Assembly (NCBI GenBank): GCA_015058405.1
Contig: SVCL01000058.1
Location: 1-64,000, forward strand
Reading direction: 5' to 3'
DNA length: 64,000 nt
Source: Clostridium sp.
GTDB lineage: Bacteria; Bacillota; Clostridia; Clostridiales; Clostridiaceae
Positions 34,418-42,682 of the stretch are shown here, one piece after another. Made by a program: the position numbers and the translations under genes. Below the pieces are notes generated by a model that made no database searches, was not told the DNA's origin, and saw only the letters and a program-made list of their open reading frames with translations. Each line of letters starts with the position of its first letter. Within the stretch, counting starts at the first letter, position 1.

Positions 34418-35647
34418 ATGGAAAAAAAGATAGTAGCTTTTGTAGAGCCAAGTTTTTATGGAGTAAGTTTTGCTAAAGCAGCATTTGAATTAGGACATAA
34501 AGTAATTTCAATAGTTTCTTCACTAGATAATCCAAAGAAGTACGGGTATGAAGGAATAAGTGAGGATTTAATAGTTGCGGATATTAAGGATGTGGATTCT
34601 GTTTATAATGCAATAAAGAATTCAAAGTACTATGGAAAGTTAGATGCACTTGTTCCAGCAACAGATTATGCTTCACATATTACAGCAAAAGTTGCAGAAA
34701 TGTTAGGATTAAGAGGTGTATCTTATGAGGCTGCACTTAAAGCTAGAAATAAAGATTTAGCTAGGGAAGCTTATAAGGAACATGGAGTGCCAAGTGCAAA
34801 ATTTAAAAAAGTAAAAGGTCTAGAAGATGCTATAAAGGCAGTAAAAGAGATTGGATATCCAGTAGTAATTAAGCCTACTAATTGTGCAAGTAGTCAAAAT
34901 GTTTTCTTTGTTGACAGTGATGAAGTATTGAAAAAAGCAGCAGATAGAATGAATAGCTTTAAAGAAACTTACATGGGATTTAAAGTAAGAGAAGAATATT
35001 TAGTTGAAGAATATATAGAAGGTCAAGAATTTAGCGTTGAAATTTTTCAAAAAGAAGAAGAACTTCTTTTTGCAACAGTTACTGAAAAAATAACATCACC
35101 ACTTCCTTTCTTTGTTGAATATCAACATATATTGCCTACATCTGTTTATGTTGAAGAAAAAGATGAAATAATAAAGGTGGCAGTAAGTGCAGCTAGAGCA
35201 TTAGGAATAAAAAGTGGTCCTAGTCATGTTGAGGTTAAAATGTCCAAAACAGGGCCAAGAATAATTGAGGTAAACGGAAGACCAGGTGGAGATAATATAT
35301 CTTCAGATTTACTGCCTAATGCATTGGGAATAGATGTTTTTAAAGCAACTGTACAATATTATTTAGATACAGATATAAATATTACACCTGTTAAGCAAGA
35401 AGCAGCATCAGTAATATATTTAGTTGCTGAAAAGAATGGAATAGTATCAAGAATAGATGGATTAGATATATTAGACAACAATGAAAATATTATTCGTTAT
35501 GATATTTCTGTTAAGCCAGGAGATGTTGTTAAGATACCAGAGAGCTCAGATGATAGATTAGGATATATAATAGTAAAAGGAAAAACTCCAAATGAAGCTA
35601 AGAAAAATGCTAAAGATATAATGAATAAGTTAAAAATTATATATTAG
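34418..35647 (+). CDS. ATP-grasp carboxylate-amine (L-amino acid) ligase
   Basis: 409 aa. The N-terminal pre-ATP-grasp domain (to ~110) is followed by ATP-grasp motifs YPVVIKPTNCASSQNVFFV (~148-166), LVEEYIEGQEFSVEI (~195-209) and the metal-binding EVKMSKTGPRIIEVNGRPGGD (E...N ~283-300). The EVNGRPGG tail is that of dipeptide-forming ligases such as BacD/YwfE and relatives, which activate one amino-acid carboxyl and couple it to another amino acid. As the last gene of the operon it may turn the carrier-made diamino acid into a dipeptide. Directly abuts the MFS gene. Confidence 0.85.
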   Translation: MEKKIVAFVEPSFYGVSFAKAAFELGHKVISIVSSLDNPKKYGYEGISEDLIVADIKDVDSVYNAIKNSKYYGKLDALVPATDYASHITAKVAEMLGLRGVSYEAALKARNKDLAREAYKEHGVPSAKFKKVKGLEDAIKAVKEIGYPVVIKPTNCASSQNVFFVDSDEVLKKAADRMNSFKETYMGFKVREEYLVEEYIEGQEFSVEIFQKEEELLFATVTEKITSPLPFFVEYQHILPTSVYVEEKDEIIKVAVSAARALGIKSGPSHVEVKMSKTGPRIIEVNGRPGGDNISSDLLPNALGIDVFKATVQYYLDTDINITPVKQEAASVIYLVAEKNGIVSRIDGLDILDNNENIIRYDISVKPGDVVKIPESSDDRLGYIIVKGKTPNEAKKNAKDIMNKLKIIY

Positions 35648-35678
35648 TCATTTTATTTTCAAAATTATAGATAGTATG

Positions 35679-35714
35679 AAAAAAGGATACTTAAGCAAAA
35701 AAAGTATCCTTTTA
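35679..35714. terminator. Bidirectional terminator ending the carrier-protein operon
   Basis: AAAAGGATACTT pairs with AAGTATCCTTTT around GCAAAA, with A and T tracts on each side, between the ATP-grasp gene and the convergent GNAT gene. Confidence 0.9.
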
Positions 35715-35721
35715 TATTGGC

Positions 35722-36525
35722 TTATTTTAACATATCTATTTCACTTGCGTCATTGCTAGGTTTAAAACCAACACTTTTATATAAGTGAATAGCTCCCTCA
35801 TTTTGCTCGTCAGCAGCAAGATAAGCTTCGTCAGAATTGAAGAATTTTCCGTAGGAAAAACAGTTCATAAGAAGTTTTCTTCCTATTCCTTGATTTTGAT
35901 ATTTAGGATTAACAGCAAGTTCTCTAACCCATAATACATTTTTATCTGTAGAGGTATGAGGATAAGTAGCAGTACATAGTAATCCTAATATTTCATTATT
36001 CTCATTTCTTTCAACTAATATTGTGTTATTACTAGTATCAGTTGAGTTACCGACTTTGTTAGTAAGCCAATTTTCAATCCATTCTGGAGTTTGTCCTGTA
36101 AATCCCCTGCTTTGATTTCTGCACATTAGTGTTAGTTCAGAAGCTTTAGAACATTCATCAATTTTTAAGAAATCAAAATCTGAAGAAGGAACTATATCTT
36201 CAAAATCTTTCTTGAAATAATCATGCCAAGCATTACGTATTACAAAACCAGCCTTTTCAAGTTCAGGAATCCATTCATGAGGCGCAAAAGTTAATAGAAA
36301 TTCTTTTTTATTACCTAAGTATTTTAAAAGACAATCTACTGTATTAGCAGCCCAATGATACTCGTTTGTTTTTGCCTCAGTATTAAATCCGTATATTAAA
36401 ATAATTTCATCATTTGCTATTTCTACTTCGTAATCACTAATATCTTCGTATTCGGTATAAGCCATAGAAGAAAATTTATAGTTACTAAGTTTCTTTTGTA
36501 TATTGCTAAATAAATCGTTTTTCAT
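35722..36525 (-). CDS. GNAT family N-acetyltransferase
   Basis: 267 aa with an N-terminal helical/alpha-beta portion and a C-terminal GNAT domain (~125-267). The acetyl-CoA loop is seen as VRELAVNPKYQNQGIGRKLL (Q/RxxGxG/A motif, ~208-227), followed by AIHLYKSVGFKP. Substrate is not predictable. ATG 36525 follows GGAGGACTAAAA. It converges on the carrier-protein operon and is probably not part of it. It may mark the right-hand chromosomal flank. Confidence 0.85.
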   Translation of the reverse strand: MKNDLFSNIQKKLSNYKFSSMAYTEYEDISDYEVEIANDEIILIYGFNTEAKTNEYHWAANTVDCLLKYLGNKKEFLLTFAPHEWIPELEKAGFVIRNAWHDYFKKDFEDIVPSSDFDFLKIDECSKASELTLMCRNQSRGFTGQTPEWIENWLTNKVGNSTDTSNNTILVERNENNEILGLLCTATYPHTSTDKNVLWVRELAVNPKYQNQGIGRKLLMNCFSYGKFFNSDEAYLAADEQNEGAIHLYKSVGFKPSNDASEIDMLK

Positions 36526-36647
36526 TTTTAGTCCTCCAATTAATTAGAATTGTTCTATTAAAAATGAAAAAAGTAAACCACTAGTAAATTATAACATACA
36601 ATTTTATACAAGTTGATCTAACTTTTGATATAGACTTTCTTTTAATA

Positions 36648-36697
36648 AAAAAATAGCCTTATCATACATGGTTAATAAAACTATCATGATAAGACTA
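36648..36697 (-). terminator. asnS terminator
   Basis: On the minus strand AGTCTTATCATGATAG can pair with the GTATGATAAGGCT arm across an A/T loop, ending in T7 near 36650. Confidence 0.75.
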
Positions 36698-36714
36698 TTA
36701 TTAAATTTAAAATC

Positions 36715-38109
36715 CTAGAAATCAGATTGTCCTGTAGTTCTTGGGAATGGTATTACGTCTCTAATGTTACCCATACCAGTGATGTACATTATTAATCTTT
36801 CGAATCCTAGACCAAATCCAGCATGTTTAGTTTCTCCATACTTTCTAAGTTCTAAGTACCACCAGTAATCTTCTTCTTTAAGACCTAATTCAGCCATTCT
36901 ATTCTTTAACACATCAATTCTTTCTTCTCTTTGGCTACCACCAATGATTTCTCCGATACCTGGAACTAAACAGTCACATGCTGCAACAGTTTTTCCATCA
37001 TCGTTTAATCTCATGTAGAATGCTTTGATGTCTTTTGGATAATCAGTAACGAATACTGGTTTCTTGAAGTGTTCTTCAGTTAAATATCTTTCATGTTCTG
37101 TTTGAAGATCTATACCCCATTCAACATCGTATTCAAATTTCTTTCCACAGTTCTTTAATATTTCAACTGCGTCTGTGTAAGAAACCTTACCAAAGTCAGA
37201 GTTTACTACGTGGTTTAATCTATCTATTAATCCTTTATCAATAAATTGATTGAAGAATGCCATTTCTTCTGGACATTCATCCATAACATACTTAATAACA
37301 TATTTAAGCATATCTTCAGCTAGTTCCATATCATCTGCTAAATCAGCAAAAGCTATTTCTGGTTCAATCATCCAGAATTCAGCAGCATGTCTTGTTGTAT
37401 TTGAGTTTTCAGCTCTAAATGTAGGACCAAATGTATAAATGTTTCTGAAAGCTAATGCAAAAGTTTCAGCATTTAATTGTCCTGATACTGTAAGGTTAGT
37501 TTCCTTACCAAAGAAATCTTGCTTGTAATCTACAGCTCCTTCTTCAGTCTTTGGAACGTTATTTAAGTCTAAAGTAGTTACTCTAAACATTTCTCCAGCA
37601 CCTTCACAGTCAGATCCAGTTAAGATTGGAGTATGAGTGTATACAAATCCTTGATCTTGGAAGAACTTATGTATAGCATAAGCAGCTACTGATCTTACTC
37701 TAAATACAGCTGAGAAAGCATTACTTCTTGGTCTTAAGTGAGCTATTGTTCTTAAGTATTCAAAAGTATGTCTTTTCTTTTGTAGAGGGTAATCAGAATC
37801 TGATAAACCTTCTATTATTACTTCTGTAGCTTGTATTTCAAATGGTTGTTTAGCTTCTGGAGTTTCAACTAATTTACCTATTACAGTAATTGATGAACTT
37901 ATTGGAAGCTTAGATATTTCTTTGAAGTTTTCTAGCTTGTTATCGAAAACTACTTGGATATTCTTAAAGAAAGATCCATCATTAACTTCGATAAAACCAA
38001 AAGCATTAGATGCTCTTAAAGTTCTAATCCATCCAGAAATTTTAACTTCTTTTGAAACATATTCATTAGTGTTTCTATAAATTGATTTAACTAATATAGA
38101 ATTGTTCAT
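36715..38109 (-). CDS. asnS: Asparagine--tRNA ligase
   Basis: 464-aa class IIb synthetase. The N-terminal OB-fold ([21 protein letters not shown]) binds the tRNA anticodon; motif 2 is in [25 protein letters not shown] (~230-253) and motif 3 in [15 protein letters not shown] (~440). The presence of Asn rather than Asp specificity is supported by the T-box specifier AAC upstream. ATG 38109 follows TAGGAGGAAAAAAC. Single gene with its own leader and terminator. Confidence 0.96.
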   Translation of the reverse strand: MNNSILVKSIYRNTNEYVSKEVKISGWIRTLRASNAFGFIEVNDGSFFKNIQVVFDNKLENFKEISKLPISSSITVIGKLVETPEAKQPFEIQATEVIIEGLSDSDYPLQKKRHTFEYLRTIAHLRPRSNAFSAVFRVRSVAAYAIHKFFQDQGFVYTHTPILTGSDCEGAGEMFRVTTLDLNNVPKTEEGAVDYKQDFFGKETNLTVSGQLNAETFALAFRNIYTFGPTFRAENSNTTRHAAEFWMIEPEIAFADLADDMELAEDMLKYVIKYVMDECPEEMAFFNQFIDKGLIDRLNHVVNSDFGKVSYTDAVEILKNCGKKFEYDVEWGIDLQTEHERYLTEEHFKKPVFVTDYPKDIKAFYMRLNDDGKTVAACDCLVPGIGEIIGGSQREERIDVLKNRMAELGLKEEDYWWYLELRKYGETKHAGFGLGFERLIMYITGMGNIRDVIPFPRTTGQSDF

Positions 38110-38144
38110 GTTTTTTCCTCCTAATTTTCTCTATATATATTACA

Positions 38145-38402
38145 AAATAAAAAAATCTTGCATCCTAAAATAATAGGACGAAGATTTGAATTCGCGGTAC
38201 CACCTAAATTGCTAAAAAGTTAGCCTCTTAAATAGACAAAAAAATATTGTCTTTCAACTGTAACGTGTTGATTACGTCTAAGCCTACAAGTAAAAACCTT
38301 CGGTTAGAAACTCCGAGATGTTCTTCAATTTAAGCTTCGTATAAGGCTCACACCATCCCTTATTCGCTACAACTACTTCTTAAATTTACTCTTCTCATCA
38401 TA
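38145..38402 (-). promoter_or_regulatory. T-box leader of asnS (Asn-tRNA sensing)
   Basis: On the minus strand the core AGGTGGTACCGCG lies at 38205-38193, a candidate specifier AAC at 38322-38320 followed by A, the GGTGTGA element further 5', and a terminator with arms AAATCTTCGTCCTA and TAGGATGCAAGATTT (38188-38150) followed by T7. Uncharged tRNA-Asn would switch it on. Confidence 0.9.
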
Positions 38403-38501
38403 GTAATAACATTATGTATAATACTGATTTTACAATACTTTACTAACAAATGCAACTAATATAACATACATTATAAGTAGCACTAAAATTTGGAGGAAAT
38501 T

Positions 38502-38972
38502 ATGCCTAAGGAAAGGATACTTAGCAAGAAATTTGAACAGCTTGATAAGCTAAAGTTAGCTTTAATTTCAAGAAGCGATATGAGTAAGGAGGAAATAGTA
38601 GATAAAATTAAAGATACAGTAGATGAGTTAGAGATAATATTAGAGGATTTTAATTATATAAATAATACAGAAGAAGATAGATTTTTAAATATGAGAGGTA
38701 GAGATAGAATTTATGATACTGATGAAAAAGCTGATGGAAAAGAGTTTACTTTAGATGAATTAGCAAAGTATGACGGAAAGGAAGGTCGTCCAGCGTACCT
38801 TGCAATAGATGGGATAGTTTATAATATGGAAAAGGTACCTGCTTGGAACTTAGGAGAACATAATGGGATGGAAGCTGGCAAAGATATGACAAGATCTTTT
38901 TATCAGGTTCATCATAAAAATGTAAATGTTCTTGATAAAGCAGATATAGTAGGAATTATAGTAGAAAGTTAA
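38502..38972 (+). CDS. Cytochrome b5-like haem/steroid-binding domain protein
   Basis: 156 aa, soluble. A helical, charged N-terminal half (~1-80) precedes a C-terminal cytochrome-b5-like domain (~85-156: FTLDELAKYDGKEGRPAYLAIDGIVYNM, then LGEHNGMEAGKDMT). The HPGG motif of true cytochrome b5 is HNGM here, and a second His in FYQVHHKNV could be the other axial ligand. Clostridial members are probably haem- or small-molecule binders with no settled role. ATG 38502 follows TGGAGGAAATT. Confidence 0.78.
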   Translation: MPKERILSKKFEQLDKLKLALISRSDMSKEEIVDKIKDTVDELEIILEDFNYINNTEEDRFLNMRGRDRIYDTDEKADGKEFTLDELAKYDGKEGRPAYLAIDGIVYNMEKVPAWNLGEHNGMEAGKDMTRSFYQVHHKNVNVLDKADIVGIIVES

Positions 38973-38983
38973 AAGATAAGGAA

Positions 38984-39127
38984 GCTATATCAAAAGAATG
39001 AAAGTAGTGATGTTATAGTAAAAAGATAGAAGTCTCTAACAAATAAAATAGTTTATACGTATTTGTTATTTTATACTTTTTGATATCATAACATCTTTAG
39101 TATTTAAGTATTCTTTTGGTATAGCCC
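38984..39127. repeat. MITE-like long hairpin element, copy A
   Basis: Imperfect inverted repeat: left arm begins GCTATATCAAAAGAAT (38984-38999), right arm reads GGGCTATACCAAAAGAAT on the minus strand (from 39127). Its minus strand (GGGCTATACCAAAAGAATACTTAAAT, here split: first 18 bases as above, then ACTTAAAT and TAAAGATGTT) closely matches the element at 41038-41114. It fills the gap between two convergent genes and includes an inner ACAAATA/TATTTGT stem near 39040-39070. Confidence 0.55.
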
Positions 39128-39133
39128 TTTTTA

Positions 39134-39835
39134 CTAAATTTCTTTTCCTTCTTGGAAACTATATATTAAATTACTAGGAAAGTCTAATAATTGCATTTCT
39201 TTAACTAGTCCATTAAGTGAATAAGATACATGTCTTATAGATGCATTAACCTTACCGTTTTTATCTATATCTAAAATACAATAAGTAGCATCTGGAGTTC
39301 CTATCTTTGGTTTGCCTACGCTGCCATCATTTATAAATAATTTATCTCCAAATTCTTTAATAGATGGAATGTGAGTATGTGCACAAACTAATATATCTTC
39401 TTCTAAGTTTTCCATAACTTTTGCAGTATTTTCACCATCTTCTAAAAGATATTCATTAATAGCATTAGTACTACCGTGAAGAAGTTTGATTTTTTTACCA
39501 TTAAAGTCTAAAGTCATAGATGTTGGAAGGTTGTCCAAATAGTACTTGTTTAAAGCTCTAGTTTCACTTACAGCCCATGGCAAAGCAAAAGAATTAATTG
39601 TATTATCTCTTATAAAGGTAAATCCACCATCTACTACAGAGGCATCATAATTTCCTTTTAAACAAGGTATATTTCTTCTTTTTATCATTGCTATTACTTC
39701 ATTTGGATGCGGTCCATATCCAACTAAATCACCTAAACAAACAGTTAAGTCAACTTTCTGATCATCTATATCTTCTAAAACACTTCTTAGAGCATATAAA
39801 TTTCCGTGGATATCTGATATGATTGCTAATTTCAT
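39134..39835 (-). CDS. Calcineurin-like metallophosphoesterase (YfcE/MJ0936-like)
   Basis: 233 aa. All metal-binding motifs of the family occur: ISDIHGNLYAL (DxH), CLGDLVGYGPHP (GDxxGYG), LKGNYDASVV (GNHD variant, GNYD), and VCAHTHIP near 150 (GHTH variant). The Tyr-for-His in GNYD is common in this subgroup. Likely a cytoplasmic phosphodiesterase or phosphatase with unknown substrate. ATG 39835 follows ATAGGAGGATTTCAA. Confidence 0.87.
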   Translation of the reverse strand: MKLAIISDIHGNLYALRSVLEDIDDQKVDLTVCLGDLVGYGPHPNEVIAMIKRRNIPCLKGNYDASVVDGGFTFIRDNTINSFALPWAVSETRALNKYYLDNLPTSMTLDFNGKKIKLLHGSTNAINEYLLEDGENTAKVMENLEEDILVCAHTHIPSIKEFGDKLFINDGSVGKPKIGTPDATYCILDIDKNGKVNASIRHVSYSLNGLVKEMQLLDFPSNLIYSFQEGKEI

Positions 39836-39948
39836 TTGAAATCCTCCTATACCTTTATGATAATTTAATTATATCACAAAGAGGATGGATAATAAGTTCA
39901 AGATAAGTTAATATAAGTATAAGGTGATAAGGAAGTGGAGGTTTTTTT

Positions 39949-41028
39949 ATGAAAATCGAAAGAATGCGTAAAGTTTTAAAAGAAATGGAGAAACAAAATC
40001 TAAAACAAATGATAGTATCTTCTCCGGCATCTATTTTTTATTTAACAGGTAAATGGATGCATCCAGGCGAAAGAATGATTGCATTACTTATAAAAAGCAA
40101 TGGTGATCATAAGTTTATAGTTAATAAGCTATTCACTATAAATGAAGATCTAGGTGTTGATATAGTTTGGTATGAAGATACTAACAATCCAGTTGATGTT
40201 TTAAGTAAATATATTGATAAAAATGAATGTCTAGGAATAGATAAAGACTGGCCAGCTAGATTCTTAATTGGTTTAATGGAGTTAAAAGCTGCTAAAAACT
40301 TTGTAAATTCTTCTATGATTATAGATAGATTAAGAATGATAAAGGATGAAGAAGAACTTAATCTTATGAGAATTTCATCTCAAAAAAATGATAGAGTTAT
40401 GATGGCATTTTGGGATGAGCTTAAGGAAGGTAAAACTGAAAAGTACTATGTAAATGTATTAAAAGAACTATATGAAAAAGAAGGTATGTCAGGATTTTCA
40501 TTTGATCCAATAGTTGCTTTTAGCCCAAATGGAGCAGATCCACATCATGGGACTGATGATACTGTATTAAGAAAGGGACAAAGTGTAGTTATTGATATTG
40601 GTGGAGTTTATGAATCATACTGTTCAGATATGACAAGAACTATTTTCTTTGGTGAAGAACCAAATGAAGAAGACAGAAAAGTTTACGAAATAGTAAAAGA
40701 AGCCAATCTTAGAGGAATTAAAGCTGTACATGAAGGGGCTAAGTTCGCTGAAATTGATAATGCAGCTAGAAGTTACATAGAAGAAGCAGGATATGGTGAA
40801 TTCTTTACTCATAGAACTGGACATAGCATAGGTATTGAAACACATGATTTTGGTGATGTAAGTGCTGTAAATTCTGATGAAGTAAAAGAAGGAATGATAT
40901 TCTCTATAGAGCCAGGAATATATTTACCAGGTCAAATAGGCGTTAGAATAGAAGACTTAGTTGTTGTAAAGAAAGATGGAGCAGAAATATTAAACTCTGT
41001 AACTAAAGATATAGTTGTAGTTAAATAA
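39949..41028 (+). CDS. M24 family Xaa-Pro aminopeptidase/dipeptidase
   Basis: 359-aa pita-bread metallopeptidase that frees N-terminal residues next to proline. The creatinase-like N-terminal domain spans ~1-125; the catalytic domain has the metal ligands Asp in VIDIGGVYESYCSDMTR (two Asp), His in HRTGHSIGIETHD and Glu in FSIEPGIYL and RIEDLVVV. ATG 39949 follows GTGGAGGTTTTTTT. Single gene. PepQ or PepP-like naming is not separable by eye. Confidence 0.9.
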   Translation: MKIERMRKVLKEMEKQNLKQMIVSSPASIFYLTGKWMHPGERMIALLIKSNGDHKFIVNKLFTINEDLGVDIVWYEDTNNPVDVLSKYIDKNECLGIDKDWPARFLIGLMELKAAKNFVNSSMIIDRLRMIKDEEELNLMRISSQKNDRVMMAFWDELKEGKTEKYYVNVLKELYEKEGMSGFSFDPIVAFSPNGADPHHGTDDTVLRKGQSVVIDIGGVYESYCSDMTRTIFFGEEPNEEDRKVYEIVKEANLRGIKAVHEGAKFAEIDNAARSYIEEAGYGEFFTHRTGHSIGIETHDFGDVSAVNSDEVKEGMIFSIEPGIYLPGQIGVRIEDLVVVKKDGAEILNSVTKDIVVVK

Positions 41029-41037
41029 TAAAAAATG

Positions 41038-41114
41038 GGGTAGTATCAAAAGTCTTAAATTAAATATGTTCTAACTAAACATCTTTAATTTAAGAATTCT
41101 TTTTGATACAGCCC
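41038..41114. repeat. MITE-like hairpin element, copy B
   Basis: 77-bp inverted repeat with ends GGGTAGTATCAAAAG and (minus strand) GGGCTGTATCAAAAAG; inner stem CTTAAATTAAA/TTTAATTTAAG. It also serves as a bidirectional terminator for the convergent pepQ-like and MATE genes. The GGGCTGTATC end resembles the termini of several insertion sequences, and copy A shares the same outer sequence. Confidence 0.6.
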
Positions 41115-41126
41115 TATTTTTAAATA

Positions 41127-42515
41127 TTAGCTAACTTGTTCTTGAAGTTTTTTATTTCTCATTACTGTACCTTCAAGCCACTTTCTTTGCTTATAAACTA
41201 TAAAACCATAAATACATATTATTAAGTTGCTGAAGCTCATAGAAAACCAAATACCATCAGAACCTACTGTGGTAAAATATTTAAATATTAGAATCATAGG
41301 CAATCTAACAAACCATAATCTTCCTACTTCCATATTCATAGAATAATTAGTGTGTCCAGAACCTTGGAATATTCCTTGGTACACGCTAAACATACCCATT
41401 AAAGGAGTTGAGAATACAATATATTTTAAATAAGTAATACCTTCTTTTATAACTTCAGGATTATCTTTAGACTGCATAAAGAAGTTTATAATTTCCTCAT
41501 TAAAAACCATCATAATAACAAATCCTACTAAGCATATGCTAAGAGTTAGAAAGGTAGCCTTTTTAAATCCTTCTATGACTCTATCTTTTTTGTTTGCCCC
41601 TAAATTTTGACCAGTGACTGTAACTAATGTAGAACCTATTCCCATTGCAGGTTGTTGGATTAAAGATGTAATTCTATTAACCATACCAAAAGCAGCCATA
41701 GTTGATGTTCCGTAAGAAGCAATGAAGCCATTTAAACATATGAAACCTAATGCTGATCCAGATTGTCCTATAGAAGATGGTAAACCTACTCTAATGACTT
41801 CTTTCATTATTTCTTTATTAACTTTAAAGTTTTTAAAGTTTGGCTTCATTTGAGAATTCATTCTATATATTATAACTATTCCTGAAATAACTAAAATAAC
41901 TTTTGAAGTTAATGTAGCTAAGGCAGCTCCAGATATTCCGAGATTAAAAATAAATATAAATATAGGGTCTAGGATACCATTAATAATTGCACTTATTCCA
42001 CTTAAAATTGTAGGTAGCATAGTGTTACCTTGAGCAACTAACATAGAATTAAAAGCAAAATAAAAGAATGTAAATGGCATAGATATAAATGTTATTTTTA
42101 AATATATGTTGCTATAATAAGCTAAATCAGAGTTTGCTCCCATTAATGAAACTATTATAGGAGTTAGAAAAAATCCTACTGTTGAAAAAATTAATGCGGA
42201 AAATATTGATAGTACTATTATTTGTGAAGAATATATACCGGTTTCTTTATCTTTACCAGCACCTATAAGTTGAGATAGCAGCGACGTACTGGCAATAGAA
42301 ATTCCTGCTCCAATGGAAATGAATAAAAATTCTACTGGCCAAACAAATGATACTGCAGCAAAGGGTACTGAACCTAATTTACTAACCCATATTCCATCGA
42401 CTAAATTGTACAATGTTTGAATTAAATTATTAATCATTATAGGAATAGCTAAAGTAATTAATACCTTATACATATTTCCGTGTAAAATAAGTTGTTTTCT
42501 TGATTTGGTATTCAT
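41127..42515 (-). CDS. MATE family efflux transporter
   Basis: 462 aa with about twelve membrane segments in two homologous halves (QTLYNLVDGIWVSKLGS near residue 35 is the diagnostic first-half motif; GMVNRITSLIQQPAMGIG the second-half one). Such pumps use Na+ or H+ to export cationic drugs or metabolites. ATG 42515 follows AAAGGGGGCACAATAATA. Single gene; substrate unknown. Confidence 0.9.
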   Translation of the reverse strand: MNTKSRKQLILHGNMYKVLITLAIPIMINNLIQTLYNLVDGIWVSKLGSVPFAAVSFVWPVEFLFISIGAGISIASTSLLSQLIGAGKDKETGIYSSQIIVLSIFSALIFSTVGFFLTPIIVSLMGANSDLAYYSNIYLKITFISMPFTFFYFAFNSMLVAQGNTMLPTILSGISAIINGILDPIFIFIFNLGISGAALATLTSKVILVISGIVIIYRMNSQMKPNFKNFKVNKEIMKEVIRVGLPSSIGQSGSALGFICLNGFIASYGTSTMAAFGMVNRITSLIQQPAMGIGSTLVTVTGQNLGANKKDRVIEGFKKATFLTLSICLVGFVIMMVFNEEIINFFMQSKDNPEVIKEGITYLKYIVFSTPLMGMFSVYQGIFQGSGHTNYSMNMEVGRLWFVRLPMILIFKYFTTVGSDGIWFSMSFSNLIICIYGFIVYKQRKWLEGTVMRNKKLQEQVS

Positions 42516-42637
42516 TATTATTGTGCCCCCTTTTTTGTCATATGTATTAATTAACCAAATAACAATATAATATCATAAATACGAATATAAACCAAAAATG
42601 TTTGGGGCAAGAATTTAAACTTTTTATGATAAAAATA

Positions 42638-42673
42638 AAAAACAGATATTTTCAAAAGAAAATATCTGTTTTT
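42638..42673 (-). terminator. nupC terminator
   Basis: AAAAACAGATATTTTC pairs with GAAAATATCTGTTTTT; the T-run on the minus strand follows the nupC stop at 42683. Confidence 0.9.
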
Positions 42674-42682
42674 AAAATTATA

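Noticed and set aside
25593..35647. Ordinary lysine or arginine biosynthesis by the LysW route
   Set aside because: No LysJ-type transaminase, plus transketolase, exporter and peptide-type ligase that primary synthesis does not use. Still the main alternative to test.
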